Part shown: piece by piece, positions 1 to 13,109 of the stretch | Numbering within the stretch: the first letter of the stretch is position 1 | How the letters are laid out: every line of letters starts with the position of its first letter | Assembly: GCF_000003815.2 (NCBI RefSeq) | Contig: NC_049988.1 | Span: 3,288,210-3,352,209, forward strand | From: Branchiostoma floridae | Lineage: Eukaryota > Chordata > Leptocardii > Amphioxiformes > Branchiostomatidae | Direction: 5' to 3' | DNA: 64,000 nucleotides | Made by a program: the position numbers and the translations under genes | The notes under the pieces: model-generated | Databases searched by the model: none | What the model saw: only the letters and a program-made list of their open reading frames with translations | Told to the model about the DNA's origin: nothing

Positions 1-270
1 ACCGGTATAAGTGCCCAATGCATGTTACACCTAATTCCTTGGAGAGGCTCAAAACGTATCAATGACCCCTGAACGAATGTGCGGCTACAGGAATTTTACG
101 TAATATGTCAATGGTAAAGTCTCTCAACAATTGTTTCGATTTGAACAACACGTAGTCCAGACGGCTTTTGTTTTTTTTAACGGCGACTTAACCTTTGACA
201 TATTACCTAGAATTCCTGTCACCGCACATGCATTCTGACCTCTGTGAGGGGGCTTATAAATGTACCTTAC

Positions 271-3200
271 CTCATATTGATGAAGGGAGTGGACAGTTCA
301 AACAGAGTCCAGCTGGTGCCAAAATACAGCGCCTGGGGTTGGGCCTAAGGAACGATTAAAATTCTGTTCAATGGGTGGTAAAATATGTACTGCAGCTACT
401 GTATACATATTACAAGAATGGTGGGTTATCATCTTGCCAAACAGATAATGCAAGGGAGTCAATTAGCCCCTGTTGTTTCAGTTACGTTTTTTTGGGGGGG
501 AGGGCTGCTATGTCACTTGCCCCGTATGGAACTTTCCGGCACTTGGGACATAGCCCCCCCCCCCCCCCCACACACAAACGTGTACAAAACTGAAACAACA
601 GGAGCTAATTGACTCTTTTGCATCAACTGTGTCATAGCCTTGTTTCCCATTGAAATTCAAATTATATTCAGCTTGACTTTGCCTTGCCTTTGTTTCTATT
701 GGAATCCAATTTTTTTTCAGTAATTGTCTTCGTCTGAAATAATTGTCTTACATGTTTTCTATTGGACAGCTAATATTGTCTTCATTCTGAGATACGGTAT
801 AAAAGACGAATTTCTTTCAGATCACTTCAGTGTCACTGACGAAAACGAGTAGATGCTAGCTGAAACGCCTGACCGTTTCCAAACCCATCTGATGATATCT
901 TACAATGACATTATGACATCCCCAGATGCCAACAGCGTGATGCAGAACTATCTTCCAGTCTCGTAGAGGGTCATACATCGCCATCAGTAGATTATCTGTT
1001 GGTCCGAAAAGAGTTAAATGTTAAACTTAAACCTAAGCTTTGGGTTTCTTTCATATTCTGACATGTCTAACGTCTGAGAATAAGACAGAAAGCACCAAAA
1101 CACAGCGATATTCTTTCTACGTGGATCTTTTCTTAATTGTAGCGTCCTTAACCTCTGACCTTACCCATACGCCCCTGCGGTATCAAACTGTAAGATGGCG
1201 TATGATTGTAGCACACTATGTGGCGTTGTGGTAAAGAAAGGTTGTGCGGCCGAAATCTTAAACAGTTATTTTGTGAAAGCAAGCGATGCATGAACATTAT
1301 TGTAATGTGCATGGGAAAGTCTGGTTTTAGGTTGTATGAAAGGTTATGAAGTTTGCCCAGTCGGTATATAACACGCTAGTTCACCATTATTCGCGGGGTA
1401 ACCTTTATCCGTTGTATTTTACACTAGGGTACTTCACTACATCAAGTCGACTGACGATGGTCTCAAACTGCATTATATTGAAAAAAAATGCAATGCAATT
1501 TGAAACCACCGTCCATCAACGTGATATCCCTAAGTATCCTGTTTTTAGGTACAACGGATATAGGTTACCCTGCGAATAAAGGTGAACTAGCGTTAAATGC
1601 GCGTCCTTGTCTGGATGTAGTTCAGCATAACCCCATTTTAAAAAAGGCGCTAAATTGTTACGAAAACTTTTTAAAAATTATTTTATATATTGTACCCCAA
1701 CTTCAACATATTCTTCTGTCGAACAGGAAAGCCTGCTATAATTCTATCCGCGTACATGCGAAGTAGTTTATGGCCATTAATTAATAAGTATAGAAATCTC
1801 CAAAGGCGAAATACTATGTTCTGCTACCATATTGTTGAACGTACATGTAACATGACACGGAATAACCTAGTTACAAAATGATAAGCTATATGTATTATAA
1901 CTTTGCCTACTGGCATGAGATTAAGTGACAATTGTTTGACACATTTAAAAGAAATAATAAAAATGTCAAAGTTATGGAGAAATTCGCAACGTTTCTTTCA
2001 AATTTTGAAAGCACTTACCAGCCATCTCGTATCCCATCGCGACGCTTGATGCATATGCGAAGATGGGCATTTCAAACCTGTTGGATAAGGGAGTGTACAT
2101 TTACAAAAAGAATGGGAATCAACGGCTTAGTCTTTCAAAATATTTCATCAATACATGGGTGATGATGCCATTTTCAAGATAGGCTCGCGGTCTGTCTCCT
2201 TGTGCAATATGTGGAAACGTATCGAATTATCTGCTCCAGTATCATAGCAAGCCAATAGGGGGTCCGTGAACAAACTTTCACCTCAATTTGCTTTGAGGAC
2301 GCCTACCAAAGTCACATTTTGGGCTTTAAACTTTGGCCTTAGTGCATACTCACCTGGAACTGCGAACTAGCTTACTCATGGATAGCAAGGGTCTTTATTC
2401 AACATCAATATATGTACAACCATAATAAAAGGGTTAAGGTTAATTCTATATGATTTGTATATTCTATATGATTTGTATATTTTATTTTGTTTCTATAGTT
2501 TATTATTGGTAAATATAAATTCTGTTTCCTTAGGTTACTTATCGTTATGATTTTAACTTATGTTTATTTCGTTCAATTCGATTATGTATAATTAGATTAT
2601 TTCATGCGACCTAGTCTCGGGGGGGGGCAGGAATGCCCTTATGGCTTCCGCCCTCCCCCTTTTCCGCATTCAATGTGTTTTTAAGTCATATAATATATGC
2701 GAAGAGATAAAGAACAAAGAACCACAACCAACGTTCTGGTAAATGTCTGTCACCTCTCACAGTACAATACTGACTGGCAGGTGTCGATGCCAGCGATGCA
2801 AGGCTAGCAATAACCAAGACAAAATATTTACGTCGATGAAGGTTGGACATCCATGGAATAAAATTCGCCAAATACTCAAGCAAATGCGTATGATCATTTG
2901 AAATTGTCAGACGTTTCAGACAGCATCCTCTGTCTTTTGTAAGAAGAAACTGAGCAAAATTGATGAGCATGTTTGAGACCAAAACTATGGATTACTTGTG
3001 AATGAGATTAATTGAAGACAAATATAGGATAGCCCAATAGGAAACAAAATTTAAGACTAGGTTGATGCTAATCAACTTCCGCCGTTTTCTTTTAAATACA
3101 AGATAGAGCTAAATGTTGGTTTGCTAGATCCCAAGTACCGGAATGTTCGAACACGTAGTCCTCCTTTCCTTTTTGCTTTCATAATGATTGACTATAATAT

Positions 3201-5257
3201 GAAAGGAAATTTTGGCATATGTGCAATATCTCATACATTGGTTTTGAATAAAGAACCCTGTTGTCCAACCAACCAAATCATACATTAATATAGCTTATTT
3301 ATAATACAGTAGAAGCCGTTTAATTGCACTCCCCATTTGCCAGCACATTTTGTGCAATTATCCGGGTAGTGCAACAAAGCGAAGTTGTTCAGCTGGACCA
3401 CTATAGGACTTTGGGATTCCGTGCAATTAACAGAAGTGTGCAGTTATCCGTTGTGTAACTAACTGGCTTCTACTGTATAGCTTATTTATGCAATGACAAG
3501 GTGTACCTACCAGAGATCTTCTGCTTTCAAACCGTCATACAAAAAGAACATGTAAACGCCAAGCCCTCCAACAATAGCAGCATGGAAGGTTGACATCACA
3601 CTGAAAGATTATATGATGTTTATTCAAATCAGATCAAACAAGCTATATGCCCAGAACATCTGTCAATCTATTGTCAAAACGTAAATACAGTCAAACCTGC
3701 CCAAGACGACCACCCGGGGACCGGGCAAAGCTGTCGATTTGGCCAGTGGGCGGTTAGAAGAGTATCGACTCACAACATGCCCGATGCATAGTTTGAATGG
3801 TTTCCTTTGTGTTTAATAGCAAATAGCAAGCACACGCGCGTGCGTCCGCCACCATCTTTATTTTGATCATAACATCGTAATGGTAGTCAAAATCCGACGC
3901 AAACTGGCACAAAATCGCGCTAGTTATCATTGAAAATCGATGACACCTCAAGATTTGAAAATGACGCGGTCGTTATGGGCAGGGATTTGGTCCCAATTTT
4001 GGCGGTTGCGGTCGTGTTGGCCAGGTGAACGTTGTAAAGAGGTCGCTTAATGCTCACGTCAATGGGGAAAATTTTCGGGACCGAGAAAAAACGGTCGTAA
4101 TGGCCATGCAGGTGGTCGCAAGAAGTGGTGGTCGCTTGGGCAGTTGTATATACATAGCGTTGGCAAGCAAATTCTTTTATAAATAAATTTATATGAAAAT
4201 TCTGATTATAGATAAGGGATAGATTCGTTCCTTCGGTTGAATGGATGACACTTGCGCGCTCGCATCAATTTTTGCAAATGTTGTCGACCACACTGCCAAT
4301 CGTACAATGCTGCAAAAGTAGTATTACAACGGAAATATCGAAAATGCCATATAATGCCAAAGTCAAAACCGACAAAGTCATCGATTTTAGGACATGTGAA
4401 AGAATAAAAAGACTTTGTTCCCCTTTCTTCTTTATTTTGTATTCTGTGTGTTTAGGCATTTGTTCAACCTTTCTGGCTATTTCGATTTCATAATGAAGTC
4501 AAATTCATTTTTTTTTCGTACGCTTGGATCAGTTTGCAGGTTCCCAGGGGATGTCATCCATACAGTCGAATCAAAATAGCCCAAGGTTTGCCATTCAATA
4601 AAATATTTACCAATAAACAGTATAAACTCAAACTGATTTCTACATGTTCTAATCTCAAAAAGTCATTATTACAAATATTAATTAATTCTCGAAAATAATA
4701 TTTTGGATGGTTTTCAAAGCTCTATCCTTCAGTGGTTTTACATTAATGTGGGCTACTATTGAGTATCAGGTAGACAGATCTGTAGCCACAGCAATCTTAT
4801 CTGTTGTCTTATTATCTCGGTCAACAAAGTCTGGGGCGTATTTACTGATTACAAACAATAGTGGCCCATATAGGGTGTGGAGGAGTGCTACGCATTTTGA
4901 TATATCCAGGTATTCTAGTGTTACTCAGAACAATAATGGATGATAAGATAGACAGGAAACGGTATACGTTATACAATCATGAATTATATGGATATGACCT
5001 TCTGCTAACAGCTTTATTACAGTTTTCACCATAAAATCTCCGTATGCAAATAATATGTCATCGACCAGAAGGAATATGCTGATGATCGTAAGAAATATGC
5101 CTCACCTGTTTCTCAGTACCACCTGTTTGTTGGCCGGTAAAGTCACGAAGACAGGCGCCAGTTTCCGAAGCAATGGAGAGGACAGCCATTCGGAGATGGT
5201 CAGATGGAAGATGAAACTACCAACTATCGTCAAGATGTGCTGAGAGTTGTAACCCAT
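271..5257 (-). CDS. TLCD4-like TLC-domain membrane protein, tandem copy C (3' end outside window)
   Basis: Five of the expected six exons are visible: 5106-5257, 3511-3600, 2019-2077, 904-995, 271-344. The last exon (about 283 nt in the paralogs) must lie left of position 1. Splice sites and phases are the same as in copies A and B. Exon 2 reads VMSTFHAAIVGGLG and ends DLW, exon 3 reads FEMPIFAYASS, exon 4 has DWKIVLHH, exon 5 has FELSTPFINM. Exons 2-5 are clearly diverged from A and B, but exon 1 and its flanks are almost identical to copy B (see findings). Upstream of exon 1 a 100-N assembly gap begins at 5401, so the promoter may be incomplete. The frame is open in every visible exon. Confidence 0.8.
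451..620. mobile_element. Short inverted-repeat element (MITE-like)
   Basis: Arms of about 33 bp (451-483 and 588-620), read from GAGTCAATTAGC with a few mismatches, flank a loop containing a poly-G and a poly-C tract. It lies in the intron between copy C exons 5 and 4. No coding content. Confidence 0.7.
3305..3477. mobile_element. TA-flanked MITE, family TACAGTAGAAGCC, copy 1
   Basis: Terminal inverted repeats TACAGTAGAAGCCGTT and AACTGGCTTCTACTGTA, about 173 bp, with terminal TA consistent with Tc1/mariner-pogo type targets. A second copy is at 14519-14695. It sits between copy C exons 3 and 2. Confidence 0.75.
3686..4150. mobile_element. TA-flanked Tigger/pogo-like MITE
   Basis: Ends are TACAGTCAAACCTGCCCAAG and, on the other strand, TACAACTGCCCAAGCGACC. 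The tract between contains no credible ORF. The TACAGTCAAACC end resembles the element at 62113-62294. It lies in copy C intron 1. Confidence 0.65.
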
Positions 5258-5400
5258 CTTGTGCAGTGATGTGGTGTCCTCGGAGGTGTTTGTATTGTTT
5301 ACAAAGGATCTGATAGCGTTTCAAAGTCCGGCTACCTAACCTACTGTCTTCGTCATAAGCACGTTTACTGGTCCGAGTACGCATGTGCAGTGACAGGATT

Positions 5401-5500
5401 NNNNNNNNNNNNNNNNNNNNNNNNNNNNNNNNNNNNNNNNNNNNNNNNNNNNNNNNNNNNNNNNNNNNNNNNNNNNNNNNNNNNNNNNNNNNNNNNNNNN
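5401..5500. other. Assembly gap (100 N)
   Basis: Exactly 100 unknown bases, probably a fixed-size scaffold gap. It separates the 5' flank of TLCD4-like copy C from the LINE fragment. True length is unknown. Confidence 0.98.
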
Positions 5501-5510
5501 AAAGGGTCAA

Positions 5511-6530
5511 AGTCAATCACCCACCATTAGTGTTTAAAGGAGTTGTGCTCAAGGAAGTTGACTCTCACAAGCATTTGGGCTTAAACTTGAAACGTGACTT
5601 GTCCTGGTCATATCACGTGTCAACATTGATTACCAAGGCAATGAAGCGAATCAATCTTCTTAAGAGGATATCATATTTTGTCCCTCGGGGAACATTAGAA
5701 ACTCTGTATGTCACTATGATTCGTCCATTACTTGAATATGCTGACATTGTTTGGTGTTGGCTTCTCGGCAAAGACTCTGATCTTCTTGAGTCTGTCCAGA
5801 TGGCCGCGGCACGAGTTTGTACCGGAGCCATGAGAGGCACTAAACATGAGAGCTTGTTAGCCGAGGTTGCATGGGACACACTAGCGGACAGAAGGAAAAA
5901 GCACCGGTTGATTCAGTTTTGAAAAATTATGAATGGTCTCGCACCACTGTACTTACATAACATTATCCCGCCACATATCGGTGATACGGTCCCTTACAAC
6001 CTTCGCGCAAACCAAAAACCTTACTTCCATTGCCTGTAAAACTGAAAAGTATAAATTAAAGATCCTTCCTACCTTCAACTGTTCACTTGTGGAATGAACT
6101 GCCTACGAATGTTAAAGCCGTCCTCTCGATCAACACTTTCAAAAAAGAGCTGGACTCACTTTTCAACAAGCCGACAAAATACTCCCATTTCTCTCATGGC
6201 CAAGGTCATTCTGCAGTTCATCTTACAAGGCTCCGTCTAACCTTCAGTCAGTTAAACTACCATCTATTTCAACACCATTCTATTGATTATCCTACATGTA
6301 AATGCGGCTATCATTGTGAAACAACTGAACTACATTGCACACTCTATACTAGCCTAAGAAGTTCTTTGTTATCGGCTGTCTCCAATATTATAGTCGACCT
6401 AAAGCACCTCAACGACACTACTTTATGTACTTTACTGTTATCGGGATCAACATCTCTCTCACATCAACAGAACTGTAACATTTTTGATCTTGTCATTACC
6501 TATATCCATTGTACAGGCAGGTTCTCCTAA
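5511..6530 (+). pseudogene. Decayed non-LTR retrotransposon, 3' part of reverse transcriptase ORF
   Basis: Directly after the N gap a frame reads through SHKHLGLNL..DLSWSYHV, then TLYVTMIRPLLEYADIVW, a signature of the RT/thumb C-terminus of CR1/jockey/RTE-type LINEs. It hits a stop near 5920, the homology resumes in another frame (MNGLAPLYLHNIIPP), then again from 6087 with WNELPTNVKAV and the terminal CKCGYHCET cysteine motif. At least two frame disruptions mean it is dead. The 5' portion is lost in or before the gap. It ends near a (CA)n array at 6708. Confidence 0.8.
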
Positions 6531-6707
6531 TTGATTCAGCACCAACTTGTCTCGTTTAAATTTACTTTTCTGTTACCCATGTTGTACTTATGTATGTAAT
6601 GTGGTTTACTATTCTTGTTTTATGCGTATGTTTCTTGAGTAGAAGGCTTAATATAAGCAATTTGTGCTTTCTGCCTCATATTCTCAAAATATGTGAATAA
6701 ATAAATA

Positions 6708-6730
6708 AACACACCACACACACACACACA

Positions 6731-6771
<41 letters not shown>

Positions 6772-6843
6772 ACACACACACACACACACACACCACACAC
6801 ACACACATACACACAAACACCACACCACACACACATACACACA

Positions 6844-6874
<31 letters not shown>

Positions 6875-6962
6875 CACCACACACACACATGCACACATGC
6901 ACACACACACACACACACACACACACACCAGACACACACACACACACACACGCACACACATA
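6708..6962. repeat. (CA)n microsatellite
   Basis: About 250 bp of CACACA with scattered interruptions, just 3' of the LINE fragment. The Cys/Val-rich open frames across it are composition artefacts. Confidence 0.97.
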
Positions 6963-7721
6963 TATACATAATTCTTCTTTTTTAGCCGTGAAAATTTTAA
7001 TCAGATCCTTAGATATGTTCACTGTCAGTGAGGGAACAGAAAACATCTACAAAAATATGTTTAAGCATTGTTTTTGAACCACATTCAAAGCACTGAGACA
7101 ACAGAGATCTTGAAATGCCTCTGGCCAAAAACAAGGTTTGATTTAACCATGTCGTAGATATGTATGTATGTCTGCGGTATCTACCTTCATTTTCAACATG
7201 GCATGCGATTCATAAATAAATTTGCTGTTAGTTAGTGATTGGAATAGTCAAACGTCATCGTACAAGCAAGATCCCAAACAGGCACGTTGACACAAAGCAA
7301 CAAACAAGACCGCCATTTACAGTTCGGCTGAAATGTATTGAAACGTAATACATCGTTCAACCTTTCATCTGTTGATTCTTTCGTCAGGTCTTTGGTAACC
7401 CTGCTGATCATGCAAAGTATGTCGTATATATGTATAGATTTCGCTGCCGTATCTACCTTCATTTTCAACATGGCATGCGATTCATTATAATGATATCTAA
7501 TCAAACTTCATTTTAAGTTTTAAAATAGACGAAAAGCATACAATGGAGTCTGTTTTAGTACGTGCATGCATAACAAATATGTGTATTCCAGTGTTTCAGT
7601 TTAAAACAGTACCACACAATTGCAAACCGTACTTTTAAAAAGATATCATCATTTGCACATTGCATCAATCAAGTGTAGGCATATAAAGCTTAATTCGAAA
7701 TGGATTTTAAGTGACTGAAAA

Positions 7722-9590
7722 TCACTCCGTATCCATCTTGGGAACATACAGTACGCGATATGCACCCTTGCACATTTTGATGAACCAGAATATGTTCAAC
7801 ACACACATGATGGGAGTCAGAACAGAGATGTTGATGAGAGCGCCAGTTCCAAGTTTGTACACCTCGCCTGTCTTCATGTGTCGAAGCGCTCCGAATTGAA
7901 TGGGGACGGTCACGACACGACACAGGAAGAACACCACCAGCATGGCCACGCCGTTTACTTTGTACAGCAGTGAATGTCGGTGGCCCAGGGTGTGTAGAAT
8001 CAGTCTACAGTGGAGGCAAATAAATATATCTAGTTTAATCACGCACAATTCCAAAATGTATTTTACTGATAAACATGACGTAACAGACACCGTGACGCAA
8101 CATTCTGGATACTGACATAGATATACCGCTATTACACACTTCCTACTTTCCTTGTGCCTATGAGCATTTCATAGTTCAACGTGTACGGTTTGATGAATTG
8201 TGGATGGATGCCAAATGATGGGCATGGGCATTTAGCATCTATACACAATGCCTGACACTGTGAACTGACTTGTACAATCTAAATTATGTTCTTGGGAAGA
8301 GATCATTGTGGATGTGAAGATTTGAGGTTTGAATTGTTAATCAATGTGTTTTGAACTGATTGTTTTGCCATAACTTAACCATGGATTTCATGGTAAGTTC
8401 GTCATTTGGTAGCCCCTCCCGTCCAACACTCGATTTCAGTCTCAAGTACTACTTTTAATTGGCTCTAAACATTTCACAGTCTTGTAGATGTAACGTCAGA
8501 AAACACCTTACCTCATATTCACAAAGGGGGTGGACAATTCCGTCAGAAGAGTAAGGTTGACAAAATACTGCAATGTAGGTCCAGCCTAGTAAAGAAGTAG
8601 TTTAAAGTACATGTTAAATGAAACGTTAAACCTTGGGTTTACCTAAAAAAATCTTGCTCTTATGTTTGGTGGGAATTAGTTAAAGGGTCGTGAGTCTCGG
8701 AAAGTACTCCTCACCAAACAAGCTATTTCAGGACTCATTTCTGTGACGTCACAACCCACTGACAATTTGTCCCAGGAAAAATTGTTTTCAAGAATAGGGT
8801 AACTTTGTACCTGAATGCGTACACACTTCATTCACTGGAATTTTTAAAGCATCTTCTAGATATGTCAATGAATGTTAGATGACCAGGTTATCGCTTTTAG
8901 CTTGTGTATCTCTTACATGGACGATACAATAAATGTATACCTAAGTTACTGATCATAAAAGACATTGATATGCTGTCGTCAACTCCAACATATAGAACCA
9001 GGGAAGAACCCCTATACTTCAGGGTCATAACGCCTGGTTCTTTGCTATAACCACCGAAGCTCACTCGGTGGTTTTATTCGGTGGTTATAGCAAAGGACCA
9101 GGCGTTATGACACCATGTACATGTGCCGGTGTCGATGCAAATGGACACCGTTGCCGGTGTCGATTCATTCTGACCAATCAGAAGGAGCGATACACACCGG
9201 CCTGGCCGAAATCTATGTGTTACGGTGTCATAACCAACGTGGAACGGAGCCTTCTGATTGGTCCGCGGCGCCTGGATATATGATAATATTTGGTGATAGT
9301 TGGCCAGTGTTATTGCCGAAGCACGAAATACAAAGGCCTATACGCCAGGGCCGTTGCTTGACATAATCAAGGGAGGATGGAATGTGTATGCTAAGAAAAA
9401 CATCTTTGTTCAGATGAAAACTTACAATGACATTATGACACGCCCACACGGCAATAGAGTGATGCAGTACCATCTTCCAGTCTCGTAGAGGGACATGAGT
9501 CGCAATCATCAAATTGTCTGGGGGGTAGGCAAGAGTCTGATGAATGACACATGGTTTATAACTATTGTAACAATTTATAGAATATATATA

Positions 9591-9687
<97 letters not shown>

Positions 9688-12600
9688 GTATAAACTGTTC
9701 AAACAAAACTACAATCAACAAACACATGAAAATACTTGATAATGGAATAAAGTAATGTAACAGTGAGATTAAGATTGAACTTCAAAAAAGGAAAAGATTT
9801 AAGCATCGACATATGTAAATATTCACAAACAACGTTTCTTGTAAATATTGTAGACACTTACCTGCTGCCGTATATCCCAAACAGATACATGTCGTATAGA
9901 CCACGATAGGTGTTTGAAACCTGTTAACAGTTGTGTATGAAGGAAACATTTACAGTAAATAATGGAATTATAGAGCTCTTATAGCACAACCTCCAAAATA
10001 TTTACATGGCAGTTCTTTATAGAAAAATTGCAAACACTTTACTTCCAACACTGAATTAAAGTATAGGGACTTAACCCTCTAAATTTTCGGGCAATCTCAG
10101 TCGACCATGTTCACAGAATGGCGCTTTCTATCTCCAGCAAATACGAAAGCGGGCCAACAGCTCACAACGCTGCTAAAGACTAGGCCACGTCCTTGGCGTC
10201 GGGCGTGGCTCAAACGTGTTATCTCACTGCTCTTGGGGCACCACTGCGGCACTGCGAGGTTCGTTCACTGCGGCACTGTTGAGTCATTTACGCCATTTTT
10301 AATAATTTAGATATTACGTAAAACGTAAAAGTAGGACTTAGAAGACAACAAAATACACAAAACGTAAGAAAATTCGTTCTTATCTCTGAAATTCGTTAAG
10401 TAATCTTTCGAACCCCGCAGTGCCGCACCGGTGCCCCAAATGCAGTGAGATACCACCTTTAAGCCACACCCGACGCCACAGACGTGGCCTTGGCTTTAGC
10501 ATCGTTATGAGCTGTTGGCCCGCTTTCGTATTTGCCAAATCCCTCATTTTCATTGACAGCCTGGGACGGTCTTAATGACATTTCGGTATAACGTACCACG
10601 GATCGTCTGGTTTTAAGGCGTCGACAAAAAGGAGCATGAACAGGGCGAGACCACCTGATATTGCAGCATGGACGATGGACATGACGCTGGAAGGAAACAT
10701 AACCTTGTTGTTCAAATTTTCAAAATGAAGTAAGGTTTGTATCGAAAATATATACTAACTTTCTATGAATAAGTAATCAACTAGAAAGGCCGACATTTGC
10801 TTGAGAGCAAATACAGCATATTTCAGCCATCTCACTCTTCATGTAACAATAGACTGTTCCAAAATCACCCATGTGCAAAAATGGAACGCTTCTGCTTAAA
10901 ATGACTTCTAACTACTAATCACACTTATGAGCAAAAATGAATCTTACAACCCCCCTTCAAGAATGGACTCTTCTAGTGCACCCCATGTAGAAAGGTAAAA
11001 TAGACGACTCCAAAAACACTTCCGCTAAGAAATGGAATTTTGAATCATCGGCCGTCCAAAACCATATTTGAAAAAAAAAACCCTCTGTGCAAGAATCGAC
11101 TCTTCCTGTTATACCCCTATGTCGACAAGCTACCCAAATTTGTTACTGTGTTTGTGCATTGTAGCCAATTTTAAGATAAACAGTACGATTTTTTACTTAC
11201 TTTTAACAAATTTCTTCCCCGACGACATGCTCTCCTGGTATGGTTAAGTTGCTAATTTAAAAGACACTTCCTCATTTGCTGTACCCAATCAGGTCATCGC
11301 TTCTGCTAAGTTCCGCGCGTATTGGTGACGTGGTAATTACATTTAGCCACAACCCACAACTCACAGCTGCACCACATTACGTCACTCGAGAGAACGTGAC
11401 CATATATGGTGACACGCGCGAATCGCGTGAAACGCGTGAAAATACACGTAGATGCCCCGCCAAACCGGCTTATAAATCATTATGAAGTGATTTTGGGCCA
11501 AAAATGATAACTTGGTTCTTTTAATAACTATCTCACGCAGTATCATACCAAATTTCAGGTCATTTGGACTGAGTACCTGGGTAAGGGAGGCAAGAATATA
11601 TAGTCATGGTCAGAAATGGACCTAAAAACATCCATAAAATCATTTTAAAGGTATCTATTTAAAAGATGAGAAAAACACATCTGGGTATTGGCCCACTGTA
11701 CCCTTGTGCCAAATTTCAGGTCATTCGGTGCAGGAACGACGGAGAGAACAGGAGAAAAAAACACGACAGGAGAAAAAAACATTATTTTTACTCCCTAGCG
11801 TACCTACGGTACGCGGAGTAAAAATAATGATATACGCATACTTAAAGCTGAGGGTACACTAGCCGGACGTGCAAATGCGTGCTGTCTACGTGCAAAAAAA
11901 GGGGGAATCTTTTGAGATCCGTGAGTGGTAAGTACCGCCTCCGTACGAAATCGTACGGAATCCGACGGATCTGGGAGCACGCAGACACGCCGTAGCACTT
12001 TTTGTGCATGATAATCTTTCTCTCCGTACGGGCTGCGGAATCACCGGCCCCTCGTACGAGCCAGCAAGGGCGACGCGCGTATCCTGTACAGCCAATGCGA
12101 GTAAGTAAGGAAACCGTACGTACGCAGCACGTGTAAGTACGGCCAGCATATGGTAATGTGGCAATCAATCCGATCTCTTATTAGCACTCCGGGGAGTTAA
12201 AAGCCCAAAGGAAGTTGCCGGGAAAAGGGAAGCAAATCGTCCTACGGGCTTAAACTCCCCGGAGCGCTAATACGAGATTGGCGGGCTGACTGCCTTTGAC
12301 CCCCGAATAAAATCGCTAGCTACCTGGTCCCGGTTGGAACCTAGGGAAGTTTTTACATGTTCTACTCTCAAAAATTCATTATCAGAAATTCTTGGAAATA
12401 AAATTTTGGCTTGTTTCCAGAGCTCTATCCTTCAGTGGTTTAACGTTAGGGCGGCTTTCTATGCAGTATCACGTAGATAGATTTGTAACTATAACAACTT
12501 ATCTGTTGTCTTATTATCTCGGTCAACAAAATCTTGGGCGTATTTACTGATTACAAACAATGGTGGCCCATGCAGCTATATGGTGTGGAGGGGTGCAACG

Positions 12601-12965
12601 CTTTTTGATATATCCAGGTATTCTGGTGTTACTCCGAAAAAGAATGGATAATAAGATAGGACGGAAACGGTATATGTTATACAATTATGAATTATATGGA
12701 TATGACCTTCTGCTAACAGCTTTATTACAGTTTTCACCATAAAATCTCCGTATGCAAATAATATGTCATCGACCAGAAGGAATATGCTGATGATCGTAAG
12801 AAATATGCCTCACCTGTTTCTCAGTACCACCTGTTTGTTGGCCGGTAAAGTCACGAAGACAGGCGCCAGTTTCCGCAGCAATGGAGAGGACAGCCATTCG
12901 GAGATGGTCAGATGGAAGGAGAAACTACAGACTATCGTCAAGATGTGCTGAGAGTTGTAACCCAT
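7722..12965 (-). CDS. TLCD4-like TLC-domain membrane protein, tandem copy B
   Basis: Exons in transcription order: 12814-12965, 10597-10686, 9862-9920, 9426-9517, 8512-8585, 7722-8004. Lengths and phases match copy A exactly (750 nt, 249 residues). Visible landmarks are MGYNSQHILTIV at the N-terminus, FVDALKPDDPW closing the exon-2 segment, GYTAAD about residues 96-101, DWKMVLHH with histidines 119-120, TELSTPFVNM about 146-155, and a last exon holding two to three hydrophobic helices before the charged tail KMDTE. Family assignment rests on collinearity with vertebrate TLCD4. Its 3' flank (about 7530-7721) resembles copy A's (about 14310-14500), so the duplication unit included 3' sequence. 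The reading frame is intact throughout and nothing suggests a pseudogene. Expression cannot be judged from sequence. Confidence 0.86.
9024..9111. repeat. Long hairpin (35-bp arms)
   Basis: Arm 9024-9057 (GTCATAACGCCTGG...CCACCGAA) pairs almost perfectly with 9077-9111. A related, more diverged hairpin is at 16512-16638 inside copy A. The sequence GTCATAACGCCTGGT marks the family, so these are probably MITE termini. Confidence 0.75.
9595..9684. repeat. (CT)n(TA)n microsatellite
   Basis: A run of TCTCTC followed directly by TATATA, in the copy B intron between exons 4 and 3. It is not coding despite an open frame. Confidence 0.95.
10138..10548. mobile_element. Inverted-repeat element with 'GTGCGGCACTGCGGGG' arms, long version
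   Basis: Nested arms: the outer arms contain CGAAAGCGGGCCAACAGC and its complement, the inner arms TATCTCACTGC..TTGGGGCACC and its complement. The element occupies the copy B intron between exons 3 and 2. The inner part alone recurs at 37511-37762. Confidence 0.75.
10700..12160. other. Intron of TLCD4-like copy B, no gene seen
   Basis: This stretch between exons 2 and 1 has no supported coding exon. It contains short repeats rich in CGTACG around 11800-12130 and A-rich tracts. The small open frames show no recognisable protein. Confidence 0.6.
12172..12279. mobile_element. Short hairpin element
   Basis: Arms around ATTAGCACTCCGGGGAGTT (left) and its complement near 12247-12279, about 32 bp each, flanking a GC-rich loop. 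It looks like a miniature inverted-repeat element. Confidence 0.65.
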
Positions 12966-13109
12966 CTTGTGCAGTGATGTGGTGTCCTCTGAGGTGTTTG
13001 TATTGTTTACAAAGGATCTGATAACGCTTCAAAGTCCGGCTAACTGACCTACTGTCTTCGTGATAAGCACGTTTACTGGTCCGAGTACGCATGTGCAGTG
13101 ACAGGATTT

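Noticed and set aside
2686..2982. 98-codon minus-strand frame inside copy C
   Set aside because: Lies in the intron between exons 3 and 2 and has no counterpart in copies A and B.
5055..5243. 62-codon plus-strand frame, repeated at 12763-12951
   Set aside because: Antisense of TLCD4-like exon 1; the minus strand has the start codon, splice donor and family match.
6620..7046. Cys/Val-rich open frames on the minus strand
   Set aside because: Translation of a CA microsatellite.
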